DNA from: Melittangium boletus DSM 14713
GTDB lineage: Bacteria; Myxococcota; Myxococcia; Myxococcales; Myxococcaceae
NCBI RefSeq assembly: GCF_002305855.1
Contig: NZ_CP022163.1
Coordinates: 1,612,292 to 1,676,291 of the forward strand
Direction: 5' to 3'
Length of the DNA: 64,000 nucleotides
Shown: positions 50,484 through 61,390 of the stretch, one piece after another
How the letters are laid out: every line of letters begins with the position of its first letter
Numbering within the stretch: the first letter of the stretch is position 1
The notes under the pieces: model-generated
The model's database searches: none
Told to the model about the DNA's origin: nothing
What the model saw: only the letters and a program-made list of their open reading frames with translations
Translations under genes and position numbers: made by a program

Positions 50484-51730
50484 GCCGCCCCCTCGCCGTG
50501 GCCGAGAATTCCCCCTCCGCCGCCGCCACCAGCACCTACGCGCTGCTCATCCTCTCCCTCATCAACCTGGTCAACTACCTCGACCGGTACATCGTCACGG
50601 TCGCCCTGCCCTACATCCAGCGGGACTTCCAGCTCGACAACACCCAGGCGGGGCTGCTCGGCAGCTTCTTCATGGTGGTGTTCATGCTGGCCTCGCCCAT
50701 CAGCGGCTTCCTCGGCGACCGCGTGCCGCGCCGCTACCTGGTGGCCGCGGGCGTGCTGCTCTGGAGCCTGGCGACGGGCGCCTCGGGGCTCGCGACCAGC
50801 TTCTTCGCGCTCATGGTGGCCCGCGCGTGCGTGGGCATCGGCGAGGCGGGCTACGGCGCGGTGGCCCCCTCCATCATCTCCGACCTCTACCCGCGCGAGC
50901 AGCGCACGCGCGTGCTGTCGTTCTTCTACATCGCCATCCCCGTGGGAGCGGCCGCGGGCTATGGGCTCGGCGGGTGGTTGAGCGAGGCCTACTCGTGGCA
51001 CGTGGCCTTCTTCGCGGGCGGCGTGCCGGGCCTCATCCTGGGCGCCATGGCCTTCTTCATGCACGAGCCCGAGCGCGGCGCCATGGACGGTCCCGAGGCC
51101 CAGAAGAAGCTGCCCTTCCTCGTGGGCCTCAAGGGCCTGGCGCGCAACGACGCCTTCTGGTGGACCACGGGCGGCTACACGCTGATGACGTTCGCCATTG
51201 GCGGACTGGCCTTCTGGCTGCCCTCCTTCCTCGTCAACGAGCGTGGACTGACAGCGGACCGGGCGGGATTCCTCTCCGGCGCGGTCACCGCGGTCGCGGG
51301 CCTGTCCGGCACGATGATGGGCGGCTGGCTCGGCGACAAGATGGACCGGCGCACGCCCGGAGGAGGCCTGCGCATGTCGGGCGTGGGCCTGCTGCTCGCC
51401 GCGCCACTCATGTTCCTGTCGGTGCAAATGAACGCGCTCGCGCCCATGTTCACCGTCATCTTCCTGGCCCAGTTCCTCATCTTCCTCAACAGCGGACCCA
51501 TCAACGCGGCCATCGTCAACGCCGTGCCCCCGGCCTTCCGCGCCTTCGCCATGGGGCTCAACGTCCTCTTCATCCACATGCTGGGCGACGCCCTCTCGCC
51601 CACCGCCATCGGTAAGGTGGCGGACATGCGCAGCCTGGGCTTCGCCATCGAATTGAACGCTCTTCCCGTGCTTCTGGGAGGACTCGCGTTATTGATGGCG
51701 GGCAAGGCGTTCCGGAACGTGAACGCCTGA
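50480..51730 (+). CDS. MFS transporter, Spinster-like
   Basis: A 416-residue inner-membrane protein with about twelve membrane helices. The motif-A loop GFLGDRVPRRYLV is clear, and NLVNYLDRYIVTVALPYIQ and GIGEAGYGAVAPSIISD match the Spinster (sphingolipid transporter-like) branch of the major facilitator superfamily. Direction and substrate are unknown. ATG 50480 overlaps the previous stop by four bases, so the two genes are co-translated. Confidence 0.9.
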   Translation: MSRPLAVAENSPSAAATSTYALLILSLINLVNYLDRYIVTVALPYIQRDFQLDNTQAGLLGSFFMVVFMLASPISGFLGDRVPRRYLVAAGVLLWSLATGASGLATSFFALMVARACVGIGEAGYGAVAPSIISDLYPREQRTRVLSFFYIAIPVGAAAGYGLGGWLSEAYSWHVAFFAGGVPGLILGAMAFFMHEPERGAMDGPEAQKKLPFLVGLKGLARNDAFWWTTGGYTLMTFAIGGLAFWLPSFLVNERGLTADRAGFLSGAVTAVAGLSGTMMGGWLGDKMDRRTPGGGLRMSGVGLLLAAPLMFLSVQMNALAPMFTVIFLAQFLIFLNSGPINAAIVNAVPPAFRAFAMGLNVLFIHMLGDALSPTAIGKVADMRSLGFAIELNALPVLLGGLALLMAGKAFRNVNA

Positions 51731-52837
<1,107 letters not shown>

Positions 52838-52919
52838 GCTCGCGTGAGCGCTCCCCGGGCGGCCTCGCACGGGAGCCGGGTGGACGTCCCGTGCGCGCAG
52901 CGGCATACCCTCCGGAATC

Positions 52920-53690
52920 ATGATTCCCGCCGCACGACCACCCACTCCGCCCCTGGACAGGCTGTTGGACTCCACCTCCAGCCTTCGCCAGTCACTCGTC
53001 GAACACGCCATCTACACCCGGCTCTCCAAGCTCCCGGCACTGCGCGCCTTCATGCGCGCGCACGTGTTCGCCGTGTGGGACTTCATGAGCCTGCTCAAGA
53101 CGCTCCAGCGCCGGCTCACCTGCGTGGAGGTGCCCTGGATGCCGCCCCCGGACATCATCTGCGCGCGGTGGATCAACGAAATCGTCCTGGGCGAGGAGAC
53201 GGACGAGGTGCGCCCGGGCGAGTACCGCAGCCACTTCGACCTGTACCTGGAGGCCATGCGCGAGACCGGAGCCGACACCACGCCGGTGCTCCGGATGCTG
53301 GAGTCGCTGCGTTCGGGAGCCCCGCTCGACACCGCGCTGGAGCATGCGCCCCACGCCGCCCGGGCCTTCGTGCGGCACACCCTCGCGCTGACCCAGGCGA
53401 GCACCCATGAAGTGGCCGCCGCCTTCCTGCTCGGCCGCGAACAACTGCTGCCCTCGGTCTTCGAGCACATGCTCCAGGCCGTGGAGCCCCTGGGCGAGCC
53501 CTGCGCGTCCCTCCGCCTCTACCTGGAGCGCCACATCCTGTTGGACGGTGGCGAGCATGGCGCGAACGCCGCGTCGCTGCTGAGCCGGCTGTGCGGCGAG
53601 GACTCGCGCAAGTGGAGTGAAGCGGAAGCGGCGGCGCTGTCCGCGCTGAGCGCCCGGCGGGCCCTGTGGGACGGCGTGTTCGAGGCGTAG
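52920..53690 (+). CDS. DUF3050 haem-oxygenase-like protein
   Basis: A 256-residue helical protein of the DUF3050 family, related to haem-oxygenase-like di-iron oxidases. Candidate metal ligands are spread as in the family: HVFAVWDFMSLLKTLQ, INEIVLGEETDE, HFDLYLEAM, LLGREQLLPSVFEHM, and YLERHILLDGGEHG. Reaction and substrate are not known; members often occur near secondary-metabolite or lipid genes. No partner is adjacent here. Cytoplasmic. Confidence 0.82.
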   Translation: MIPAARPPTPPLDRLLDSTSSLRQSLVEHAIYTRLSKLPALRAFMRAHVFAVWDFMSLLKTLQRRLTCVEVPWMPPPDIICARWINEIVLGEETDEVRPGEYRSHFDLYLEAMRETGADTTPVLRMLESLRSGAPLDTALEHAPHAARAFVRHTLALTQASTHEVAAAFLLGREQLLPSVFEHMLQAVEPLGEPCASLRLYLERHILLDGGEHGANAASLLSRLCGEDSRKWSEAEAAALSALSARRALWDGVFEA

Positions 53691-53696
53691 CGGCCG

Positions 53697-54470
53697 TCAA
53701 CGACGAGGCGTCAACGCGGAGCCGAGCGGAATACCGAAGTGAGACAGCAGGAGCTGATCGCGCTCCTCCGAGGGGCCGAGCACCCGCTCCACCCGGTGCT
53801 CTCTCTCGGTGAGGATGAGCCGATCCCCCCGCAGGGTCACCCGCCCCCGGGGCGTCTTGCGCGTGCACAGCACCTCTCCACCCAGCAGCGAGTCGGGCGA
53901 GGACTGGTGGTGCTGGAAGCGCTCCGCGAAGTCCTCCAGGCGCCGGGGCACGCGCGAGAACACATAGAGGAGCCGGGCATCCCCGTCCGGCTCTTCCCGC
54001 GCGAGCATCCACTCCGCCTCGCGAGGCTCCAGACGGAACACCCGCCCCGCCGAGGGCCAGCGTCCTGGAACGAGGGGAAGGGGCTCGTCGAAGCAGTCCC
54101 CGAAGCCCACATCCACGAGCCAGCGATCCTCCAGGGTGACTTCCAGGACGAGGTGCTCGAACTCGGGCGTGGTGGGCCAGGCGCCATCCGTGGAGACCCG
54201 CGCGGACAGGTAGGAGACCTGGAAGCCCAGGGTGCGCAGCAAGGCGGCGAACAGCCCATTGAGTTCGTGGCAGCAGCCGCCCCGGTTGCCGCGAACCACC
54301 TTGTCGAAGAGCGCCGCCTCGTCGAGGACGAGGGAGCGATGGCCGTGGACATCCAGGTTCTCGAAGGGAACGGCCTGGAGGTGCTGGAGGTGCAGCTCCC
54401 GCAGGGCCTCCAGCGTGGGCTGGAGGGGCCCGCGATAGCCCATGCGCTGCAGGTAGTGGCCGAGGTCCAT
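53697..54470 (-). CDS. nat: arylamine N-acetyltransferase
   Basis: A 257-residue cytosolic enzyme that moves an acetyl or acyl group from CoA to arylamines, hydrazines or related acceptors. The Cys-His-Asp triad is Cys67 (RGGCCHELN), His105 (FEHLVLEV) and Asp119 (VDVGFGD). The RGG-x-C motif has an extra Cys at 66 instead of the common Tyr/Phe. GGAGGG precedes ATG 54470. It converges on the DUF3050 gene. Physiological substrate unknown; some bacterial relatives form amides in polyketide assembly. Confidence 0.92.
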   Translation of the reverse strand: MDLGHYLQRMGYRGPLQPTLEALRELHLQHLQAVPFENLDVHGHRSLVLDEAALFDKVVRGNRGGCCHELNGLFAALLRTLGFQVSYLSARVSTDGAWPTTPEFEHLVLEVTLEDRWLVDVGFGDCFDEPLPLVPGRWPSAGRVFRLEPREAEWMLAREEPDGDARLLYVFSRVPRRLEDFAERFQHHQSSPDSLLGGEVLCTRKTPRGRVTLRGDRLILTEREHRVERVLGPSEERDQLLLSHFGIPLGSALTPRR

Positions 54471-54530
54471 GGCCCTCCGATCATAAGGCCCGCCCGAGGC
54501 GCGGAGACAATGGCCCCGGGGTGACACGCG

Positions 54531-56792
54531 TCAGCGTGCGTTCTTGCGCACGGAGATCTCCACGAGGAAGTCCGGACCGCTCGCGGTGCCGTCCTCGGCC
54601 CACTCCAACACACCGGGCCGGTCGTCTCCCGTCCACAACCCCAGCAGCTCGTAGGTCATCCACTGCGCCAGGGAGCGCCCCACTCGCTGCACCCCCTCCC
54701 GGGACACCGCCGAGAGGGATTCCTGGGCATCCATCAACCCCCGCACGAGCCGCGCGGGCACCATCCAGCATTCGGCGCGCAGCGCGGGGGGCACCAGGAA
54801 CAGGCAGAAGGACGACTCGCTGCGGCCCAACAACCCATCCACCTGCTCCCGCCCGAGCCGGAGCTGGGGCGCCCACTGCCCCTCGCCCCGCGGCTCCAGC
54901 TTGCGCGCCCGCACCAGCGCCGCGCGCTTCGTGGAGAGAAAGCCGTCCACGTCCACCGTCAGCACGAAGGCCAGCTCCACTCCCGCCGGTCTCGGGCTCT
55001 CCTCGGACGGGGCCTGCCCTTCTGGCACCAGACGGCGGCGGAAGCGGAGCTCCAGGTCGAGCGGCACCGGCTGGCCTTGGGACAGCAGGATGTTCAGGTC
55101 CGAGCGGATGCTGTCGAACTCGTGCTTCAGCTCCTCCAGGAGCCGCGTCACCAGCACGGACTCGTCCTCGCGGAAGCGCTCCGGGTAGCGCACGGAGAAG
55201 TCCCGCTCCACGCGGCCAAAGGCGCCCAGGAGGAGTTCCTCCAGATCCCGATCCCTCAACCACGTGCGGCCGCCCCCGAGCGACAGGGCACCCGCGGAGC
55301 GCAGGTGGCGCAGGGCTCCCGTCAGCGTCGCGGGAGTCTCCGGCTCGGAGGAGGACTCCGGCCCCGCCGCGAGCCATGCGTTGATGGCGCGCACGCGGAA
55401 GCGCACACGGGTGGAGGGGTGCTCGCCCAGCTTGCGCAACAGCCGCCGGTCCGTGGACGTCTTCACCAGCGACAGCGTCACCAACTCGGCCTCGGAGGCG
55501 GCCGCGTCGGGCGCGCACCAGAGGAAGAACTCCATGGCCGCCTTGCGCAGGGGCGGCTTCTTCGCGCAGCGGCGGGTGACCTCCCGCCGCCACGCCGAGA
55601 GCTCGTCCGCGCCGGGCCGCCGCTCCGACTCCATCCGTGGCCACAGCTCCGCGCACTCCTCGGCGAGCCAGCCCAGTGCATCCGCCACGGAAAGGCCGCG
55701 CACGCGCTCACGCGCCCGGTTGCGGCGCTCGAAGGCATCCGCCACGCCCTGGCGCAGCGCCACGCGGAAGAGGTGTTCCTCCACCCAGAGCAGCACCAAC
55801 GCCAGACCCGGCTCGGCCTTGGGCACCAGGTGCTCCCAACACGTGTCCGTCACCCGGCGCTGCCGCTCGTACTCCCCCTTGCCCTCATGGAGGCTGGCCA
55901 CCAGCGCGTGCAGGGCACCTCGCAGGCCTTCCACCGGAGCCTCGAAATGCGCCAGCAACTCACTGAGGTTCTGGATGACCGACAACGCGCCTCCCTCCTC
56001 CAGGTTCCGGGCGAGCAGCAGGCTCGCCCGCGAGCACCACCGCGCCTCGCGCTTGCCATGGGCGTAGCAGCCGAGGAAGCCCCGCAGCTCGCCCAGCCCC
56101 TCGGCGGAGGCCACCAACTGGAACAGCTTCTCCTCCAGGATGTCGCGGCACTCGGCCCAGGGGATGCGCGTGGCCCGCTCGCGGATGAACGTCACCAGCT
56201 TGTCGCGGCCCTCGCGCAGGTGCGGCAGCAACTCCCGGAGTTGATCCAACCGCCCGATGAGCCGCTTGTCCGGACCGAGGAAGACCTTCAGGTCCACCTC
56301 CACGCTGTCGTTGAAGCGCAGCACCCGGCCATCGAACGTGCAGCGCACACCGCTCACCAGTCGCCGCAGCTCGTCCGGGTGGCGCTTGAGGTAGCGCGAG
56401 AGCACCTTGGACAGCTCGGCCTCCACCTGGCGGGCGAGCGATTCGATCTCCTCGCCCCGCCCCTCCTCCCGCCAGGCCTGGACGAGCTGCGCCCGCCGGG
56501 AGATGAGCCGCTGCAACAACTCCCTCGGCGCTTCCGAATAGGGCCACAGCAGCTCGCCGCAGTGGGCCATCAGGAACAGCAATTCCCCGGGCGAGCGAGT
56601 GCCCGTGTCCAGCCGGGCCCAGGTGGCCGTGCGCGCCCGCTCGCGCTCATCCAGGCTGGCTCGCCGCAGCCACTCGGTGAGCTGTTCGGCCCATTGAGGA
56701 CGCGAGGCCAGCACCGCCTCGGACGTGGCACCCGCCACCTGGTCGTAGAGCGCCTGGAGGGAATCAGGCCAGGGTTGTTCGCCGGAAAGCAT
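54531..56792 (-). CDS. large unknown protein with possible nuclease-like C-terminus
   Basis: A 753-residue soluble protein. The first 550 residues are predicted helical, with many Arg, Glu and Leu residues (FLMAHCGELLWPYSEAPREL, EKLFQLVASAEGLGELRGF). The C-terminal 180 residues alternate strand and helix, including VELAFVLTVDVDGFLSTKRA, ALVRARKLEPRG, SSFCLFLVP and an ending VEISVRKNAR. The AFVL-x(n)-ALVRARK pattern recalls the E-x(n)-Q-x-K core of PD-(D/E)xK nucleases but with the key Lys replaced, so this is weak. No known family is identified. No adjacent defence or mobile genes. Confidence 0.6.
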   Translation of the reverse strand: MLSGEQPWPDSLQALYDQVAGATSEAVLASRPQWAEQLTEWLRRASLDERERARTATWARLDTGTRSPGELLFLMAHCGELLWPYSEAPRELLQRLISRRAQLVQAWREEGRGEEIESLARQVEAELSKVLSRYLKRHPDELRRLVSGVRCTFDGRVLRFNDSVEVDLKVFLGPDKRLIGRLDQLRELLPHLREGRDKLVTFIRERATRIPWAECRDILEEKLFQLVASAEGLGELRGFLGCYAHGKREARWCSRASLLLARNLEEGGALSVIQNLSELLAHFEAPVEGLRGALHALVASLHEGKGEYERQRRVTDTCWEHLVPKAEPGLALVLLWVEEHLFRVALRQGVADAFERRNRARERVRGLSVADALGWLAEECAELWPRMESERRPGADELSAWRREVTRRCAKKPPLRKAAMEFFLWCAPDAAASEAELVTLSLVKTSTDRRLLRKLGEHPSTRVRFRVRAINAWLAAGPESSSEPETPATLTGALRHLRSAGALSLGGGRTWLRDRDLEELLLGAFGRVERDFSVRYPERFREDESVLVTRLLEELKHEFDSIRSDLNILLSQGQPVPLDLELRFRRRLVPEGQAPSEESPRPAGVELAFVLTVDVDGFLSTKRAALVRARKLEPRGEGQWAPQLRLGREQVDGLLGRSESSFCLFLVPPALRAECWMVPARLVRGLMDAQESLSAVSREGVQRVGRSLAQWMTYELLGLWTGDDRPGVLEWAEDGTASGPDFLVEISVRKNAR

Positions 56793-56801
56793 GGGCCGTC
56801 T

Positions 56802-58139
56802 CTAATGACCCGCGAGCAGGTTGGAAGGCGTCGGGGATGCGTCCAGCCGGGGCCGGTACTCGCCCGCCAGGCCCTCCACCGCCTCCGCCAGGGCAGTGCC
56901 CTCGGCCACGAGCCGTTCCTTGAGCTTCGCCCGGCTGCCCAGGGTGAAGAACACGGCCACGTCGTGCCACACGACCGCCCAGCGCTCCGACAGATAGAGC
57001 GTGAGCAGCGCGAGCAGGGGCACGCCCACCAGCACGGGCAATCCCACTGCGGCGCCTCCCCACAGCCAGGCGCCCAGCGTGAGCAGTCCCCACCACGCCC
57101 AGGACACCCCCCACGCGGTGAGGAACTTCACCGTCGCCTGGATGTCCAGCTCGGCCTTGCGGCTCGCCCAGCGCGGCAGGAGGTAGGGCACGTAGAACAG
57201 GACGAGCCCCAACGCATAGAGGGGCAGGCCGAAGGCGAGCAGCAACAGGTTCTTCACCACGAAGCGAGCCACGGGCACGGGGCGGTATTCCAGGGACAGG
57301 TCCGTGGGGTCCGCCCGCACCAGCGCGAGCCGCCAATAGAAGGACATGAACTCGACGCGCACCCGGGCGAAGCGCTCGGGTTGCTCGGAGCGGAAGAGGT
57401 GCAGTCCCCGGGCCCAGTAGCGCAGCCGCTCGGGATCCACCGCCTGCTTCTGCCGCAGGGCATACAGCCGCTCGGCCAGCTGGAGCAGCGGCAGATCCTC
57501 CCATTGCTCCAGGTTGAGGGTCACCGAGCGCAGCGCTCCGGCGATGCGCTCGGTGAGCGCGCGCACCGAGGCGGGCTCGCTGGCGTCATCCGCGGGCAGG
57601 AAGTCGCGCACCTCGATGGGGGTCCCCACCTCGATGAGCACTTCGCTGCGGAACAGGTGCTTGTCCGCGTACGTGAGACCCACCGGCACGATGCGCACCG
57701 GAGCGCCCTGCCGCGCCGCCCCGAGCGCGATGCGCGCCGCCCCCGTCTTCAGCTCCGCGAGCGCGGGCTCCGAATGGCTCTTGCCCTCGGGGAACAAGGT
57801 GATGGCCCGGCCCGCGACGAGCGCGCCCCTCGCCGCTTCCAGCGTCCCCTCGTTGCGGCCCATCTGCGAGGGGTCATCCTGCTTGCGGTACACCGGCAGC
57901 GCGCCCAGGCCCTTGAGCAGCCAACCGATGACGGGAATCCGGAAGAGCGGCTCCTTGGCCAGGAAGGTCACGTGCCGGCGCGTGAGAATGAAGACGAGCG
58001 CGGGATCGATGAGCCCATTGGGGTGGTTGCCCACGAAGATGACCGGCCCCTCGGGCTCGGCCTGGGGCGCATGAACCTTCACCCGGTAGAAGAGCCGCAG
58101 CAACAGCGCCACCACCGTCCGTACGAAGCTGTAGAACAC
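56802..58139 (-). CDS. PlsC-like lysophospholipid acyltransferase
   Basis: A 445-residue membrane protein with an N-terminal helix, then the acyltransferase domain: NHPNGLIDP (the HxxxxD catalytic motif), LPVYRKQDD and FPEGKSHSEP (acyl-acceptor binding). Two or three additional membrane helices lie in the C-terminal half (FVVKNLLLLAFGLPLYALGL, WWGLLTLGAWLWG). It adds an acyl chain to lysophosphatidic acid or a related acceptor. GTG 58139 is the first family-like start. It follows the TamA-like gene on the same strand with a 60-base gap, hinting at a common role in membrane biogenesis. Confidence 0.88.
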   Translation of the reverse strand: MFYSFVRTVVALLLRLFYRVKVHAPQAEPEGPVIFVGNHPNGLIDPALVFILTRRHVTFLAKEPLFRIPVIGWLLKGLGALPVYRKQDDPSQMGRNEGTLEAARGALVAGRAITLFPEGKSHSEPALAELKTGAARIALGAARQGAPVRIVPVGLTYADKHLFRSEVLIEVGTPIEVRDFLPADDASEPASVRALTERIAGALRSVTLNLEQWEDLPLLQLAERLYALRQKQAVDPERLRYWARGLHLFRSEQPERFARVRVEFMSFYWRLALVRADPTDLSLEYRPVPVARFVVKNLLLLAFGLPLYALGLVLFYVPYLLPRWASRKAELDIQATVKFLTAWGVSWAWWGLLTLGAWLWGGAAVGLPVLVGVPLLALLTLYLSERWAVVWHDVAVFFTLGSRAKLKERLVAEGTALAEAVEGLAGEYRPRLDASPTPSNLLAGH

Positions 58140-58176
58140 GGCGCGCAGTGTACACCGGGCGACTCCCGGGAGCGCG

Positions 58177-58199
58177 CCCCCCCCCCTGGTACCGGGGGG
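58177..58199. repeat. C10 tract with GC hairpin
   Basis: A run of ten C (58177-58186) is followed by TGGTACC and six G (58194-58199) immediately after the TamA-like stop, so CCCCCC/GGGGGG can pair around a seven-base loop. It may act as a terminator without a U-tract. The homopolymer could be prone to slippage, but it is outside both coding regions. Confidence 0.5.
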
Positions 58200-61100
58200 C
58201 TAGAAGGCGCCGATGCTGAAGTGGATTTGCCCCACGGACTCGTTGAGGGTCTCGTCCGGGTCCAGATTGATGCCCACGTCGAAGGCGAGCGGGCCCACGG
58301 GCGTGATGTAGCGGAAGCCCATCCCCACCGAGTAGCGCAGCGCCAGGGCCTCGTACCGGGTCCGGTCCAGCCACAGGTTGCCCGCTTCCAGGAAGAGGCC
58401 CACATCGAACGAGGGCTGCACGGGGATGCGCAGCTCCGTCTTGGCCAGGGTGAACAGCTCGCCGCCCTCGCTGATGGGGGGCTGTCCGCCCAGGATGGTC
58501 AACTGCTCGGCGCTGCACCCGGCGGGATGAACGAGCGACTGGCAGTAGCCTACCTGCTTGCGCAGCTCCGTGCGCCTGTCCTCCCCGAGGATGCCGTCCT
58601 CGCGGAAGCCCCGCAGGCTGCTGGAGCCCCCGAGGAAGAAGCGCTTGGAGCCGATGACGCGCGCGTCCTTCACGAGCGGCACGATGGTGCCCGCCCGGAG
58701 GGATAGCGCCAGCACCGCCCGCGAGGACAAGGGCGCGTACACGCTCACATTGCCCGAGAGCTTCACGCCGTCGATGGGCAAGGCCACCAGCGGCTCGCCT
58801 CCGACCGTGGTCTCGTAGGAGCGCAGATCCCGCGTCCACTCGGCGCTGGTGGACACCAGCAGGCCCTTGTGGGGATTGGCCGGGTTGTCGCGCAGGTCGA
58901 TCGCCGCCGACGAGCGCAGCGAGTGAAGGATGAAGAAGCCATACGGGAAGCGCAGCCGCTCCTGGTCCGCCCGATCCAACGTGGCGGGTGGGCGGTTGCC
59001 GGACTGCAACAGGTTGCCCTCGATTTCGTACTGCAACGTGAAGTTCAACCAGCGCGTCGCCGACCAGTCCAGGCCCGTCACCGCGGCGACTCGCGAGGAG
59101 AGATAGGACGGCCGCTGCACGCGCTCGGCGATGAGATCCAACCGCGCGCCCACTTCCAGGGGCAGCAGGCCATAGAGCCGGGGCTGCGCCGCCGACAGCA
59201 CGGCGCGTCCACCGAAGGCGCTCAACCAGTCGTAGGGCCCCAACTGAGGACACTCGTCTGGCAGCGTCTCGCACGTCACGCGGATAGCGCTCGCCGCCTG
59301 CAACCCCTGGGTGCTCAGTCCCAGGTAGTTCAACTTCAAGCGGCCCGACAGGTTGAGTCCGCGTCCGTCCACGTTCGTCCGGGCCATGTCCAGCACCGCC
59401 CGGGGACCTTCCGACAGGAAGTAGCCCCCCGCGACCTCGCCCTCCCACCGGGGGCGCTCGCGCACTTCCACCACCACGTCCTTGCTCTCCTCCGGCACGT
59501 CCGGCTTGTCCAGCCGCACCGTCACCTGCCGGAAGATGTTGAGCAACACGAGCCGGCGCTGACTGTCGAAGAGCTTCTCCGGAGACAACACCTCGTCTTC
59601 CCGGAGCCGTACCGTGGCGCGCACGACGTCCTCGTTGGTGCGCACCGCCCCGCGCACGAGCAGACGTCCCACCTTCACCTGGGGCCCGGGTTCCATCCGG
59701 AAGAGGAGTTCCACGCCTTGCTCCACCCGGCGGGGCTCCGCCTCCACCCGGGCGAAGAGGTAGCCGACATGGCCCAGCTCCGTCACGAGCGTGCGCCGGG
59801 CGACCTCCACCGTGTCCGGATTCAAGGCGTCCCCGGAGCGCACCCGCACGAAGCGCCGCCCCTCGAAACCCGGAGGGCCGCCTTCCAGCAGCACCTCGGC
59901 CACGAGCAACTGGGTGCCCTCGCGCACGTCGAACCAGGCTTCCGCCGTCCCACGCGCCAGTTCCAGCCGAGCCCGGACGAAGCGCACCTCGGCCTCCAGG
60001 TAGCCCCGCTCCCGGTAGGCCTCCGTCATCGTCTCCGCGGCCTCCCGGTAGGCCTCCTCGACGAAGACCATGGCCGGCTCGTGAAGCCACTCGGGTGGAC
60101 CCACCCGCGAGCCCGCCGGACCCATCTCCGCCACCGCGCTCAAACGCGTCGGCGTGACGGGCTGGGGAGTGTTGAGCCGCACGCGCTCGGTGAGCAGCTC
60201 GCGCAACGCCTCCTGGGAGAGGACCGTGTTGCCCCGGAAGTTCACCCGGAGCATGCGGAGCAGCGGCCCTTCCTCGATGTCGAAGGCGAGCACCGTCGCC
60301 TCGCCATCGGGACGCACCACCTCGCGCGACTCCACGTGCACGCCGTGAAAGCCCCGGTAGCGGTAGAAGGACTCCAGTTGCCGCGCCAGCCGGGCCACCG
60401 CCGCGTCATCCAATGGCTCCTCGCGGTCATGGACGAGCATCCGGGACAGCAGCGAGTCCGGGAAGTGGTGGTTGCCATGGAAGTGGACGAGGAAGCGAGG
60501 CCCGGCGGACACGGGCACCACCACCGTCGCCGCCCCACCCTCCTCCTCGAGCACGGGCTGACCCACGCTCGCACGCCAGTAGCCACGCTGGCGCAGGAGG
60601 GTCCGCAATCGCTCCAGACCCGAGTCCAGTCCGCCCCGGTCCAGCACCCCGCCCACGCGCAGACCCAACGTGTCGAGCAATTCGGGGAGGGCGAGGCCCG
60701 GAGCGCCCGTCACCGAGACGGCCGCCACCTGGGTGGGCCGTCCCTCGAAGACGGTGAAGACGAGCGCCACGCCAGCGGGTTCCGGCTCCCGCGTGAGCTG
60801 GATGCGTGCCTCGTTGTAGCCCTGCCGCCCGTAGGCACGGGACAGGCCCGTCATGGCCTCTCGCAGCGCGTCCTCGTCGAGCCGCTGACCCACGAAGAGG
60901 CCGTGCTTCTTGAGCACTTCCAGCAGCGCTTCATCCGAGAGGACGACGTTGCCCTCCACCTCGACGCGCAGCACGGGTTGGATGGGCGTGAGGTCGAACA
61001 CCACGAGCACGCCCTCGGGCGCGTCCACCGAGCGCACCACGATGTCGGAGAAGCGCTCGCTCGCCCACAACCGCTCCACCGAGCGGCGGACGGCGCGCGC

Positions 61101-61337
61101 CGACAGGGGCTGCCCCTTGCGCACCGCCACCAGTTCCGCCAGGCCCTTCGCGTCCACGTTTCCGGGCAGGTGCAGCTCCACCGCGACCACCGTGGGGGCC
61201 ACGGCCTGCGCCACCGCGAGCGCGGGCAGCAGGACGAGAGCGCACACGAGCGTGGCCCGGATGCCGGGCCCCAGAAGGGCTCGAATCCAAGACGCGGCGG
61301 GCCACCAGGGGCGTTGTGGGGGAATGGGTGGGACCAA
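58200..61337 (-). CDS. tamA: BamA/TamA-family outer-membrane protein with seven POTRA repeats
   Basis: A 1045-residue Omp85 protein. A signal-like segment (about 22-45) precedes seven POTRA-type units (about 48-118, 120-200, 203-280, 282-360, 361-473, 477-552, 554-630), recognised by recurring VEVEGNVVLSDEAL, VNFRGNTVLSQEAL and LLVRGAVRTNEDV starts, then a 16-strand-type barrel (about 630-1045) with the L6-type GGSSSLRGF and terminal Phe. BamA has five and E. coli TamA three POTRAs. It works with TamB, encoded just upstream. TTG 61337 is the only in-frame start before the signal; start uncertain. Confidence 0.88.
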   Translation of the reverse strand: MVPPIPPQRPWWPAASWIRALLGPGIRATLVCALVLLPALAVAQAVAPTVVAVELHLPGNVDAKGLAELVAVRKGQPLSARAVRRSVERLWASERFSDIVVRSVDAPEGVLVVFDLTPIQPVLRVEVEGNVVLSDEALLEVLKKHGLFVGQRLDEDALREAMTGLSRAYGRQGYNEARIQLTREPEPAGVALVFTVFEGRPTQVAAVSVTGAPGLALPELLDTLGLRVGGVLDRGGLDSGLERLRTLLRQRGYWRASVGQPVLEEEGGAATVVVPVSAGPRFLVHFHGNHHFPDSLLSRMLVHDREEPLDDAAVARLARQLESFYRYRGFHGVHVESREVVRPDGEATVLAFDIEEGPLLRMLRVNFRGNTVLSQEALRELLTERVRLNTPQPVTPTRLSAVAEMGPAGSRVGPPEWLHEPAMVFVEEAYREAAETMTEAYRERGYLEAEVRFVRARLELARGTAEAWFDVREGTQLLVAEVLLEGGPPGFEGRRFVRVRSGDALNPDTVEVARRTLVTELGHVGYLFARVEAEPRRVEQGVELLFRMEPGPQVKVGRLLVRGAVRTNEDVVRATVRLREDEVLSPEKLFDSQRRLVLLNIFRQVTVRLDKPDVPEESKDVVVEVRERPRWEGEVAGGYFLSEGPRAVLDMARTNVDGRGLNLSGRLKLNYLGLSTQGLQAASAIRVTCETLPDECPQLGPYDWLSAFGGRAVLSAAQPRLYGLLPLEVGARLDLIAERVQRPSYLSSRVAAVTGLDWSATRWLNFTLQYEIEGNLLQSGNRPPATLDRADQERLRFPYGFFILHSLRSSAAIDLRDNPANPHKGLLVSTSAEWTRDLRSYETTVGGEPLVALPIDGVKLSGNVSVYAPLSSRAVLALSLRAGTIVPLVKDARVIGSKRFFLGGSSSLRGFREDGILGEDRRTELRKQVGYCQSLVHPAGCSAEQLTILGGQPPISEGGELFTLAKTELRIPVQPSFDVGLFLEAGNLWLDRTRYEALALRYSVGMGFRYITPVGPLAFDVGINLDPDETLNESVGQIHFSIGAF

Positions 61338-61390
61338 GGACGTCGTGCAATCCTAGGCCGACCCACGGGGAACTTCGACACCAACCCGCG

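Noticed and set aside
55077..58706. Open frame of about 1200 codons on the plus strand
   Set aside because: Antisense shadow of the unknown 753-residue protein, the PlsC-like protein and the end of TamA; composition is Gln/Arg/His-rich without motifs.
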